A DNA stretch of 64,000 nt from the NCBI RefSeq assembly GCF_004152935.1, contig NZ_SETE01000004.1, forward strand, positions 415,138 through 479,137, read 5' to 3'. Below, one piece after another: positions 17,521-25,963 of the stretch. The number at the start of each line of letters is the position of its first letter. Positions within the stretch are counted from its first letter, which is position 1. The notes beneath the pieces are model-generated. The model worked only from the letters and a program-made list of their open reading frames with translations, ran no database searches and had not been told where the DNA came from. The DNA is from Brumimicrobium glaciale (lineage in GTDB: Bacteria > Bacteroidota > Bacteroidia > Flavobacteriales_D > Crocinitomicaceae). Both the position numbers and the translations under genes were made by a program.

Positions 17521-17753
17521 AATTTCAAGTTTAGTTTGTGTGTAATTTATTTGGCAAGAGTTTGCTTACCAATATTTTCAATTTAGAAATTATTATTTGC
17601 TATTGCAAGTTGAATCAGTGAGAAACTATAGAACTGTCAACAGTCTTACTAAAATGATGCTATTGTTTACTAATTTAAGGCTGTGAAGGTTACTTATTTT
17701 TTGTAAAGTTTAAAATTGCGATGTTGATGGTAACAACCATTAAATTATTGGGT

Positions 17754-17789
17754 AAAAAAAATGCGTTCCAATTTCTTGAAACGCATTTT
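17754..17789 (-). terminator. Rho-independent terminator
   Basis: On the minus strand the 12-13 bp stem AATGCGTTTCAA/TTGGAACGCATT (one mismatch) with a 4-base loop is followed by a T run. It lies just past the stop codon of the gene at 17810-18523. Confidence 0.75.
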
Positions 17790-17809
17790 ATAATTTGTTA
17801 AAACTTAAA

Positions 17810-18523
17810 TTACTTCTGGCAGTTATCAAAGTAAGTTTGTACATGAATAGGGAATTCTTTCCATGTTGATTTGGAGTTATTAAATGCATCTATTGCTTCT
17901 TGACAGTCACCGTATAAAGTTGAACCATTTTTCTTATACTCTGATTTATCTGTATAAATAGCAGCTTCATCTCCATTTTTGATATAATAAGACTTATCTA
18001 AACCTCCTGCAACATTTATTCCGCCAATAGAAGCCGAAGCTCCACTTTTTGCCAAAGGATCAAAGTATATTCTAATATCTCCAGCAGAAGTTGTATTTAC
18101 CAATTGCAACATACCCGTAAATTCTTTTTTCTTCTTTTTGAATTTGGTTGTTTCAAAAAACGCATATCCATCTTTTATTAAAGCTGGATCTAAATCTGAT
18201 TTATTCCATCTATTTACGTCTGTTGCTTTCTCAAGACCAGAACCCATTTTTTGTAAACCACTCGGCGCTAAATACATTTGCTTTATATCTTTAGCTGCGT
18301 AAGCTACTTTTGCTCCTCCATTCTCTATTGTGATACTCACAAAGTTTCCTTTTTTTCTTTTCAACTTACTGATTAAACCGTTAACTTCAGTTCCATCATT
18401 CAAAGTTACTTTAGCAGGTTTTTTCTTAGAAAAGCCATCCATTCCATTTGTAAAGCTTTGAGCATTTAATTGTGTACCTAACGAAATCGTTAGCATGAAT
18501 AATAAAATTTTAATCTTTTTCAT
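17810..18523 (-). CDS. Secreted protein of unknown function
   Basis: A 237-residue protein with a clear signal peptide (KKIKILLFMLTISLGTQLNA, cleavage likely after residue 21). The mature part starts with KVTLNDGTEVNGLISKLKRKKG, which resembles small beta-rich domains found near the N-terminus of other Bacteroidota exported proteins. Two Cys (DCQEAIDAF and DNCQK) near the C-terminus could form a disulfide. A basic KFKKKKKEF patch lies mid-protein. No enzyme motif is visible. It is probably monocistronic, with its own terminator. Confidence 0.75.
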   Translation of the reverse strand: MKKIKILLFMLTISLGTQLNAQSFTNGMDGFSKKKPAKVTLNDGTEVNGLISKLKRKKGNFVSITIENGGAKVAYAAKDIKQMYLAPSGLQKMGSGLEKATDVNRWNKSDLDPALIKDGYAFFETTKFKKKKKEFTGMLQLVNTTSAGDIRIYFDPLAKSGASASIGGINVAGGLDKSYYIKNGDEAAIYTDKSEYKKNGSTLYGDCQEAIDAFNNSKSTWKEFPIHVQTYFDNCQK

Positions 18524-18756
18524 TGTAATTGTGTTTTGTTTTATAAATATTGTATTAGTAAGACAAAACTATTGCAATTAACCTAATTAACAGTCTATTC
18601 CTATTTTAAATTTTAGTTAACGAAACATCAAAGCCTTATTCGCTAACTTTTTAAAAACAATACTTTTTTAGAAATTATAGACTGCGCTTAGGCTACAGTT
18701 CAATAAATTTAGATGATGTTAATTTACATAACAAAAATCTTACACCATTTCACCTT

Positions 18757-19386
18757 CTAAAACAAACCTAATTGCCCATCACTTTCTATACATTTAGTTT
18801 TCAAGCAATCATTCAAATTGATATTTCCATTTCTCAACCATTCTTTGGCTTGCTGTGTATCCATAATCAATGGCATTCGTTTTTTGATGTTATGAATTTC
18901 TGCCATTATCTCATTGGCTTCAGTTGTTAACAATGAAAAGGAATCGGTGATTTCTCCGTTTTTTGGATTGGTCCATGAACTATACAATCCTGCTAATCCA
19001 AAAACGGGTTGTTTTTCCAATTGAATTAAGTATTTCTCTTTGCGTTTTCCTTTGCTGTCCAACCATTTCCATTCGTAGAATCCTGTGACAGGCAAAACAC
19101 AACGTTGGTCATTAACGTCTTTAAAAGAGGCCACCTCTCCTATCGTTTCAAGTTTTGCATTTAATGTGTTCTTGCGAATTTCTTCATCTTTTGCCCAATG
19201 TGGAATTAATCCCCAATTCAAAAATTGGAAAACTTCTGGAGCATCGCTCTTTAAAACAGGAAGTAATGGAAAATCGAATCCACTGATGATATTCTTTGGA
19301 TTGTACAAAGCTGGCATATCGAATTGAGCGTTAAATCGCTCCGTTAATTCCTTTATAGTTGCTTTTTGTTGAACGTTGTAACACAT
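18757..19386 (-). CDS. SRAP (SOS response-associated peptidase, YedK/HMCES-like) protein
   Basis: A 209-residue SRAP-domain protein. Cys2, exposed after Met removal, is the nucleophile that crosslinks to abasic sites in single-stranded DNA. Other active-site residues are visible: Asn in LNAKLET, Glu in GFYEWKW, and His in AEIHNIKKRMPLIM. The tryptophan-rich NWGLIPHWA also fits. The role is protection of abasic sites at replication forks. The length is normal for the family. No SOS box was recognised. Confidence 0.92.
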   Translation of the reverse strand: MCYNVQQKATIKELTERFNAQFDMPALYNPKNIISGFDFPLLPVLKSDAPEVFQFLNWGLIPHWAKDEEIRKNTLNAKLETIGEVASFKDVNDQRCVLPVTGFYEWKWLDSKGKRKEKYLIQLEKQPVFGLAGLYSSWTNPKNGEITDSFSLLTTEANEIMAEIHNIKKRMPLIMDTQQAKEWLRNGNINLNDCLKTKCIESDGQLGLF

Positions 19387-19461
19387 TATACGAAATTACA
19401 TTTATTATTCAAAGTTATAAGACTCAACCCGTTTTATACTTTGATAAGCAAACGTTAGCGA

Positions 19462-20118
19462 CTATAAATGGAAGAACGAAAACGAACGAGAATTATGCTC
19501 TCCTTCAAAAAGATGCGGATAATACTTTTTCATTTCAGCATTCATTAACTCTACAGGAACATCATCAAACTCTCCATAGAAATGTTTGTATTCCATAAAT
19601 TTCTGATCCCCTTGATAAGCTTGAAACAAAGCGTCATTTTCTCCATCCCATTCCAATGGATCAACTCCAGAGAGTTTACAAATTAAAGGATCAAAAGCCG
19701 GTGTTGACTTTACCCATTTACCATTCAAATAAGCAGAAACATAACCGTGAAATACAATTTCTTCGCGTCGCAGAACCTTTGTTAATTTTTCGACTCCAAT
19801 ATGATTCACTACATTTCCATAACCTAATTTTGAAGGAATTCCCAAAGCGCGCAATCCAGTTGCCAAGACAATTGATTTCTCCACACACCAAGCGCGACTT
19901 TGTTTCATGATTTTACTCGATTTTAATCCTTCAGGACGTAAATCTAAATGGTAAGGATTGTAAATAAAGCCATCTCTCACTTTATAGTACAAAGCAATGG
20001 CCTGCTCTTTTTTAGATAAAGAAGTATCAATAGTTGAAATCAATTCTTTGGTACTTTCATGATTTACCTCAAGAATTGATGTCGCTCTTAAATATCTTTG
20101 TTGTTCCTCCTCAGTCAT
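19462..20118 (-). CDS. Transglutaminase-like cysteine hydrolase
   Basis: A 218-residue protein without a signal peptide. The catalytic triad of the transglutaminase-like superfamily is visible: Cys in SRAWCVEKSIVLATGLRALGI, His in VFHGYVSAYLNGKWV, and Asp in STPAFD. The segment ALYYKVRDGFIYNPY is also typical. Such proteins usually act as peptidases or amidases; the substrate is unknown. It is on the same strand as the SRAP gene but 75 bp away. Confidence 0.82.
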   Translation of the reverse strand: MTEEEQQRYLRATSILEVNHESTKELISTIDTSLSKKEQAIALYYKVRDGFIYNPYHLDLRPEGLKSSKIMKQSRAWCVEKSIVLATGLRALGIPSKLGYGNVVNHIGVEKLTKVLRREEIVFHGYVSAYLNGKWVKSTPAFDPLICKLSGVDPLEWDGENDALFQAYQGDQKFMEYKHFYGEFDDVPVELMNAEMKKYYPHLFEGEHNSRSFSFFHL

Positions 20119-20188
20119 ACTTCAAAATTACGAATTATCAATTGAGAATTCGTAATTGATAATTGATAATTCGTAATTGATTTGCATT

Positions 20189-20287
20189 AGGGATAGCAGC
20201 GGCATCCTTTTTTAAAAAAAGATACAGCGGATAGCCCGACCCTGATATTCTTTGGAGTTTACGGAGAAGAATATCAGGGGAATGCCC
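20189..20287. ncRNA. Candidate structured element with two hairpins
   Basis: The first half reads GGGATAGCAGCGGCATCC, an A/T-rich hairpin (CTTTTTT/AAAAAAAG), then GATACAGCGGATAGCCC. The second half is a perfect 13-bp stem (20240-20252 with 20267-20279, CCCTGATATTCTT) around a 14-base loop. I recall the AGCGG-CATCC..GATA-AGCGGATAGC pattern from many flavobacterial intergenic regions; it could correspond to the Flavo-1 RNA motif, but I cannot verify that. The strand is not settled. Confidence 0.4.
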
Positions 20288-20424
20288 AAAAAAGAAGAAA
20301 ACTCAATTCCAAAAGAATAAAGCCAATTGATCTCGCCTCAATACTCCTTACTCCCACTCAATAATGTAAAAGACTCAAGTCTTTCATTGTGACTTTTGTT
20401 TCATAAATTCTTAATCCTTACATT

Positions 20425-20432
20425 TATATTTG
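20425..20432 (+). promoter_or_regulatory. Bacteroidota -7 box (TATATTTG)
   Basis: TATATTTG lies 34 bp before ATG 20466 and overlaps the TTG at 20430 that would be the alternative upstream start. This decides the start of the lipoprotein gene in favour of 20466. Confidence 0.6.
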
Positions 20433-20465
20433 TATGTACAATTAAACAGCACAAAACCTGAAACA

Positions 20466-21104
20466 ATGAAAAAATTAGCACTTCTATTTATTACCGCATC
20501 ACTTTTCGCAGCTTGTTCATCACCAAGTAATCAAGAATTAGCAGAAAAAAATCAAGCTACACTGGATTCACTTGAATTAGTGGAACAGCAGCAGCACGAT
20601 GAAGAGATTCAAAAATACAGCGATATTGGTTTCAAATATGCCTCAACTACAAAAGCAACTTTAGGGAAAAATTTGATGGCTGCGATTATGGAAAAAGGAA
20701 CAGAACATGCACTTGATTTTTGTAATGTTCAAGCGATGCCACTTACGGATAGCATGAGTCAGGTTCACAATGCGAAAATCAGACGTGTGAGTGACAAACC
20801 ACGTAATCAAAACAATGCTGCAAATGCCAGAGAATTAGATCAAATTGAGTATTACAAAGGCTTAATTGCAGATGGTAAAAAAGGAAAAGACATCAAACCG
20901 AATGTAGAAATTAACGGAGATCAAGTACAATTTTATTACCCAATTATCACGAATGAAATGTGTCTACAATGTCACGGAACGAAAGAAGATGTCGTAAAAC
21001 CAGCTACTTTGGCGATGCTTTCGAAATTGTATCCAGAGGATAAAGCGACAGGATACCAGGACAATGAAGTTAGGGGGATTTGGAGTATAATCTTTGAGAG
21101 GTAA
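20466..21104 (+). CDS. Heme-binding lipoprotein, DUF3365/Tll0287-like
   Basis: A 212-residue lipoprotein: the signal peptide KKLALLFITASLFAAC places the lipidated Cys near residue 16. The mature part begins with a coiled, Glu/Gln-rich segment and then has the DUF3365 (Tll0287-like) pattern, including VQAMPLTDSM, IRRVSDKPRNQNNAAN and EMCLQCHG, a c-type heme site CxxCH. It probably acts as a periplasmic redox or heme sensor. The start is fixed by the -7 box at 20425-20432. It is monocistronic as far as can be seen. Confidence 0.85.
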   Translation: MKKLALLFITASLFAACSSPSNQELAEKNQATLDSLELVEQQQHDEEIQKYSDIGFKYASTTKATLGKNLMAAIMEKGTEHALDFCNVQAMPLTDSMSQVHNAKIRRVSDKPRNQNNAANARELDQIEYYKGLIADGKKGKDIKPNVEINGDQVQFYYPIITNEMCLQCHGTKEDVVKPATLAMLSKLYPEDKATGYQDNEVRGIWSIIFER

Positions 21105-21206
21105 TTATTAATTATTAATTTAATGGTTAATTATTAATGGTTAACGCGATAGGAGTGTCAACACTAGCGGAAGCAATTTCGGGAATAAATTTTAAAATAG
21201 GACGTA

Positions 21207-21890
21207 ATGAAAAAACTAGGGTTAATTGGAGGGACATCTTATCATTCTACAATAGATTATTATCGAATGATTAATGAAAAAGTGAGTGATGTTATTGGAC
21301 ATGATCAAAATCCTGAGTTACTTTTGTATAGTTTGAACATTGCTTTGATGCGTTCTGGCGATCGTGAAAAAATTCAAAATGAATACCTTAGAATTTCGAA
21401 AGAATTGATTTCAATTGGAGCTGAGGGGATTTTGATTTGTGCGAATACGCCACACATGGTTTACGATTTTGTTCAACCAAAAATTGATGTTCCTATTCTA
21501 CATATTGGAAAAGCGATTGGGGATTATGCTATCAAAAATAACTTTAAGAATCTAGGGCTTTTAGGAACGAAACAAACTGTGAAAATTGGTTTTCTTGAAA
21601 ATTACATCAAAGACAATTATCCGCTTGAAATAACACTTCCAGATGAGGAGAATATCGAAAAAGTGCACCATTATATTTCTAAAGAATTAACTCAAGGAGT
21701 CTTTTCAGCAGAAGCAAAAACTTACTTTCTGGAGCAAATGAAAGCTTTAAAAGAAAAAGGCGCTGATGCGATGATTATGGGTTGCACAGAATTACCAATA
21801 TTGATTAAACAAGAGGAAACAGATTTTCATTTGATTGATACTACGGGATTGCATGTGGAAATGGCGGTGGACTTTATTGTTAATGGATAA
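21207..21890 (+). CDS. Aspartate/glutamate racemase family protein
   Basis: A 227-residue cytosolic amino-acid racemase, cofactor-independent. The N-terminus KKLGLIGGTSYHSTIDYYR is typical of the family. Both catalytic cysteines are in place: Cys in LICANTPHM and Cys in MGCTELPIL. It probably interconverts L- and D-aspartate or a related amino acid, for example for the cell wall. The upstream gap contains TTAATTATTAATT-like simple repeats. Confidence 0.88.
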   Translation: MKKLGLIGGTSYHSTIDYYRMINEKVSDVIGHDQNPELLLYSLNIALMRSGDREKIQNEYLRISKELISIGAEGILICANTPHMVYDFVQPKIDVPILHIGKAIGDYAIKNNFKNLGLLGTKQTVKIGFLENYIKDNYPLEITLPDEENIEKVHHYISKELTQGVFSAEAKTYFLEQMKALKEKGADAMIMGCTELPILIKQEETDFHLIDTTGLHVEMAVDFIVNG

Positions 21891-22549
21891 TTTTTAACGT
21901 GCCACAATTTGGAAACTCGCGGTAGTAGTGGATTTAGAGCAAAGGATATCACCAATTAAAGAACTTTTAATGAAATATTATTTGGGTAAAAGCATAAATA
22001 ATGAATAGCTACTGTTTTGATAATTGACAACATCCATGGCGAATAAAAAAGTGTTTGTTCTGAATAACCGCTTGTTGTGAATTTACCCTTTAATTGAACC
22101 ATGATTTCATACTTTGGATTATAAAAAAATCAACCCCCCCTTTTTTCAGAAGTACTGCTTGACAAATTTTAGGTGGTATTATGGTGTTATTAGGGTACTG
22201 AGATCATTTTTATTTACTTAAGCGTTATTGTTTTTCCACAGGACGCACCTTCTCCACCCGCTATAAATGTTTCTTTGGAACGATTCTTAACATTTTCTAA
22301 GCAATTTGTACAGTAATATATTCTTGTCGAACATTTAAAGCTACTTGTGGCACCATGATTAATGAATGATGTACTTCCGTTTTAATTCATTAGATGTAAA
22401 GTCGTTCCTGAATTGTTGTATAATTTCATGCTAGATTTATTATCTCTATTTAATACACTTTGTTTTAGATAATATAGAATAAATTACCACTTTCTACTTT
22501 TTCACTACCTTAGTCCAATAAAAATCAATTATTCAAAACAAGCTGTTTT
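21891..22549. other. Gene-poor gap holding one decayed ORF
   Basis: Apart from the decayed minus-strand ORF at 22214-22429, I see no gene, RNA or terminator with confidence. A run of eight C occurs near 22133-22141. Confidence 0.4.
22214..22429 (-). pseudogene. Small Cys-containing ORF with one in-frame stop
   Basis: From ATG 22429 the frame reads MKLYNNSGTTLHLMN, then TAA at 22382-22384, then continues in the same frame for 55 codons through CSTRIYYCTNCLENVKNRS and ends CGKTITLK at 22214. Five Cys occur in the downstream part. The coherent composition after the stop suggests a small protein broken by a nonsense mutation. The alternative is a chance open frame in AT-rich DNA, which cannot be excluded at this length. 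Confidence 0.3.
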
Positions 22550-23329
22550 ATGCACAAAATTGATATTCGCACAGTAGATGTCGTTCAATATATAAGTCCT
22601 CTGCGTGAAGGAGGTTCCATGCCTGGAATTGTAAAAGCTAATGACTATTTCCTTTATATTATAAAATTCAGAGGAGCTGGACAAGGCAAGAAAGCGCTTA
22701 TTGCTGAGTTTCTTGGTGGAGAATTAGCACGAGCAATAGGACTAAAAGTTCCAGAATTGGTTTTTATGAATCTCGATGATTCCTTTTCTAAAATGGAACC
22801 AGATGAAGAGGTTCAAGATTTACTAAAATTCAGTGTTGGATTAAATTTAGGGTTACATTTCCTGTCTTCTGCAATAACTTACGATCCTTTAGTTTCTGTA
22901 GCTCCAGCTATGACTTGTTCTAAAATCGTTATTCTAGACAGTTTGATTTCTAATATCGATAGAACAACAAAGAATCCAAATCTCTTGATGTGGCAAAAAG
23001 AATTGTGGATTATTGATAACGGAGCAGCGTTTTACTTTCATCACAATTGGAATAATTGGAAACAACATCTTACACGTAGTTTTCCAATGATTAAAGATCA
23101 TGTTCTTCTTGAAAAAGCTACAGAATTAGATAAAGCAGCGAAAGAAATTCAAAGTGAATTAAACGAAGAAACCATTAAAAACATCATTAATGTCATTCCT
23201 GAAGAATGGCTAACAGATGAACATGACCCAATCAATCCAGATGAAAAACGTGCAGCATATTTGGAATATATGATGGCTAAATTGAGATTAATTGATGTAC
23301 TCGTAAAAGAAGCGCAAGATGCAAGATAA
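22550..23329 (+). CDS. HipA-like kinase family protein
   Basis: A 259-residue protein resembling the HipA_2 family of HipA-like Ser/Thr kinases. The catalytic-loop equivalent is SNIDRTTKNPNLL and the metal-binding DFG equivalent is WIIDNGAAFYFH. The N-terminal DYFLYIIKFRGAGQGKK fits the ATP-binding lobe. It lacks the HipA N-terminal Couple_hipA domain, and no HipB-type DNA-binding partner lies nearby. The gene overlaps the DUF3037 gene by 11 bp, so the two are translationally linked. Kinase activity and target are inferred only. Confidence 0.75.
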   Translation: MHKIDIRTVDVVQYISPLREGGSMPGIVKANDYFLYIIKFRGAGQGKKALIAEFLGGELARAIGLKVPELVFMNLDDSFSKMEPDEEVQDLLKFSVGLNLGLHFLSSAITYDPLVSVAPAMTCSKIVILDSLISNIDRTTKNPNLLMWQKELWIIDNGAAFYFHHNWNNWKQHLTRSFPMIKDHVLLEKATELDKAAKEIQSELNEETIKNIINVIPEEWLTDEHDPINPDEKRAAYLEYMMAKLRLIDVLVKEAQDAR

Positions 23330-23702
23330 ATTTATATACGAATACGCCATCATTCAGTTTGCACCACTTGTGGAACGCAGAGAGTTTTTCAATATTGGAG
23401 CGATTCTATATTCAAAACCAAAGAAATTCTTAGCGCTTCGTTTTCATATTGACGAAGATAAATTGGCCGCTTTTAAAAGTGAATACACGAAACAAGAGCT
23501 TGAAGCTTATTTAAAAGCGTGGGAAAGGATTTGCAATGCAGAACCAAAAAGTAATGCTATCGCACAAATGGAAATGCCAGATCGTTTTCGTTGGTTGGTT
23601 GCAACGAGAAGTACGATTATTCACAGCTCTATCACACATACCGGAGTTTGTGAAGATCCTGAAAAGGAATTAGAGGATATATTTGAGCGCTTTGTTTTGT
23701 AA
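23319..23702 (+). CDS. DUF3037 family protein, partner of HipA-like kinase
   Basis: A 127-residue cytoplasmic protein starting with the typical DUF3037 pattern YEYAIIQFAPLVERREFFNI and containing FRWLVATRSTIIHSS. DUF3037 genes often follow HipA-like genes, as here with an 11-bp overlap. The function is unknown; a role as regulator or substrate of the kinase is a guess from gene order. Confidence 0.85.
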   Translation: MQDKFIYEYAIIQFAPLVERREFFNIGAILYSKPKKFLALRFHIDEDKLAAFKSEYTKQELEAYLKAWERICNAEPKSNAIAQMEMPDRFRWLVATRSTIIHSSITHTGVCEDPEKELEDIFERFVL

Positions 23703-23871
23703 ACTTATTATAGCTTACAAAATGAAAAAAATGAGATTCCTTGTCATTGTACTTTCCGGAATGAGAGTTATTGAGGTTGATAGAATGGAAGAACGAAGGC
23801 TCAATTTCCAATTAAACTTTCCTCCTTCCAAAGACCTTCCCACATAATTTCCCAACAAGAATTTATCTCAC

Positions 23872-25569
23872 CTAATACTTATCATGATAAAATTCATTAT
23901 CACGTTTTTCCTTTTTGTGTTTACTCATCGCTTCTTCAGCACGGAGTTCAACTCTTCGTATTTTTCCTGAAATAGTTTTTGGTAATTCTTTAGTGAATTC
24001 GATGATTCTTGGAATTTTATAGCGTGACAAATGCTCTTCTGAATAGACGAATAATTCTTTCGCCAATTCCGCAGAAGCTTTTGCACCACCCGCCAAAACA
24101 ACAAATGCTTTTACGGCGTTACTTCGCATTTCATGTGGACTCGCTACAACTGCTGTTTCCAATACTTTTGGATGTTCTAACAGAACACTTTCTACTTCAA
24201 ATGGCCCTACTCTAAAGTCAGAAGCTTTGATTACATCATCATCACGACCCACAAACCAAAAATAACCTTCCTCATCTTTGTATGCTTTGTCTCCAGTGTA
24301 ATACAAACCATGCTTGAAAACTAAATCATTTCTTTTGGTATCAATTAAGTAGGTTTTAAACACACCAGTTACGATTTCTGGATGATGTCTCAAGCAAATA
24401 TTCCCTTCTTCAGAAGTTTCTACTTCATTTCCATCATCATCGGCAATTAGAATATCATACAGAAATGTAGGTTTCCCCATTGAACCAAACTTCACTTTAT
24501 TTCCAGGTAAGTTTCCTACCAAAGCAGTTGCTTCCGTTTGTCCATATCCATCACGAATAAGAATTCCTGTAGCCTTTTTCCAAACTTCAATGATTTCTGG
24601 ATTTAAAGGTTCACCAGCAGCAACACATTCCCTCAAAGAGAAATTATATGAAGCTAAATCTTCCTGAATCAGCATTCTTAGAGAGGTTGGTGGCGAACAA
24701 AAAGTCGTCACTTTAAAATCTTGAATGGTTTGTAATTGCTCTTTAGGCACAAAACGATCGATGTGATATCCTAAAATTGTTGCTCCAACATTCCAAGGTG
24801 CAAAAAAGCTGCTCCATGAAAATTTCGCCCAACCTGGTTGAGAAATATTATAATGTAAATCCCCTTTTTGTAATCCAACCCAAGTAGTAGTCGTTAAATG
24901 TCCAATCGGATATCCGAAATGTGTATGCACGACAATCTTTGGCATTCCGGTTGTTCCAGAAGTGAAGAAGTAAAATAAATCATCATCGGAACGGGTTTTA
25001 GCCCCTTCAGCTACTTTAGATTCTGAAAAAATATCATCGATAGAAATCCAACCTTCTCGTGTTCCTTCAGTAAGGATTTTCAATTTAATCTTCTGACCAT
25101 TGTTCTTTTCTGCTTCGTCTATTTTATCTGCATTTGCAGCATCCGATAAGGTAACTTGTGGAAGAACAGATTTAAAACGAAATTCTAAATCACGCGTCTC
25201 TAAACTTGTTGCCGCAGGAATAATCACAACTCCTCCTTTTATACAAGCTAAATATCCATACCAATTCGAAGGGACAAGCGGAAGTTGAACAAAGATTTTA
25301 TCTCCATGTGTAATTCCATGTTTTCGCATTAAATTTAAAAACTGATTACTGCGTTCTGAAATTTCTTTATAAGTAAAGTCCTCGCGTTGCGCATTGTATT
25401 TCCAAATCAATGCCTTGTCATTTGGATTCTGCTTGACATTCTGCGGTTCAAAAATATCAGTTACCCAATTGAAAAACTCTGGCTTTTTAGGTTTTAATTC
25501 CTTCAAACTTTCGAAGTCCTTGTCTTTTATAGCCTGAGCTACACGATTATATAATTCTAAAATTTTCAT
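23872..25569 (-). CDS. AMP-dependent acyl-CoA synthetase
   Basis: A 565-residue ANL-superfamily ligase that activates a carboxylic acid with ATP and CoA. The phosphate-binding loop FFTSGTTGMPK is near residue 200, YGQTEAT is the A5 motif, GYFWFVGRDDDVIKASDFRVGP the hinge region, and PKTISGKIRR carries the catalytic C-terminal Lys near 533. The arrangement resembles medium-chain acyl-CoA synthetases more than acetyl-CoA synthetases. The start at 25569 (MKILELYNRV) is preferred over a 16-codon upstream extension. Confidence 0.9.
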   Translation of the reverse strand: MKILELYNRVAQAIKDKDFESLKELKPKKPEFFNWVTDIFEPQNVKQNPNDKALIWKYNAQREDFTYKEISERSNQFLNLMRKHGITHGDKIFVQLPLVPSNWYGYLACIKGGVVIIPAATSLETRDLEFRFKSVLPQVTLSDAANADKIDEAEKNNGQKIKLKILTEGTREGWISIDDIFSESKVAEGAKTRSDDDLFYFFTSGTTGMPKIVVHTHFGYPIGHLTTTTWVGLQKGDLHYNISQPGWAKFSWSSFFAPWNVGATILGYHIDRFVPKEQLQTIQDFKVTTFCSPPTSLRMLIQEDLASYNFSLRECVAAGEPLNPEIIEVWKKATGILIRDGYGQTEATALVGNLPGNKVKFGSMGKPTFLYDILIADDDGNEVETSEEGNICLRHHPEIVTGVFKTYLIDTKRNDLVFKHGLYYTGDKAYKDEEGYFWFVGRDDDVIKASDFRVGPFEVESVLLEHPKVLETAVVASPHEMRSNAVKAFVVLAGGAKASAELAKELFVYSEEHLSRYKIPRIIEFTKELPKTISGKIRRVELRAEEAMSKHKKEKRDNEFYHDKY

Positions 25570-25963
25570 ATAGTTTACTTTGAAAACTAAACTTATACAT
25601 ATTCTAGTCATAATCAAAGCTAAACGTCCTATAGATATCGATTCTTTATTAGATTTATTTAGCAGAGAATAACCTCAAAGAAACAACAAGAAGTCAAAAA
25701 ATACGTCAAAATCATCGCAACAACTACGCAGTAGATATTAAAACAAATCCACTATTAACCATTGATAATTAACAATTAACCAATAAAAAACCCATCTAAG
25801 TAAACCTGACGTTCATCATTCATAACTCATAATCCCCCTTCTTTTCTCTTCAAACTTTACTTCGGCAAACTCTGCACAAGTGCGAAAAATTTGCGTCTTA
25901 ACGGTTAAAAATTACTATTTTAGAATCCTTAATAGTTTCATTCACCCAAAAACAACAATTCAC
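25570..25963. other. Divergent intergenic region without a recognised gene
   Basis: Nothing convincing is seen apart from AT-rich simple repeats of the ATTGATAATTAACAATTAACC type near 25757-25781. It should hold the promoters of the acyl-CoA synthetase and the S9 peptidase. Confidence 0.5.
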
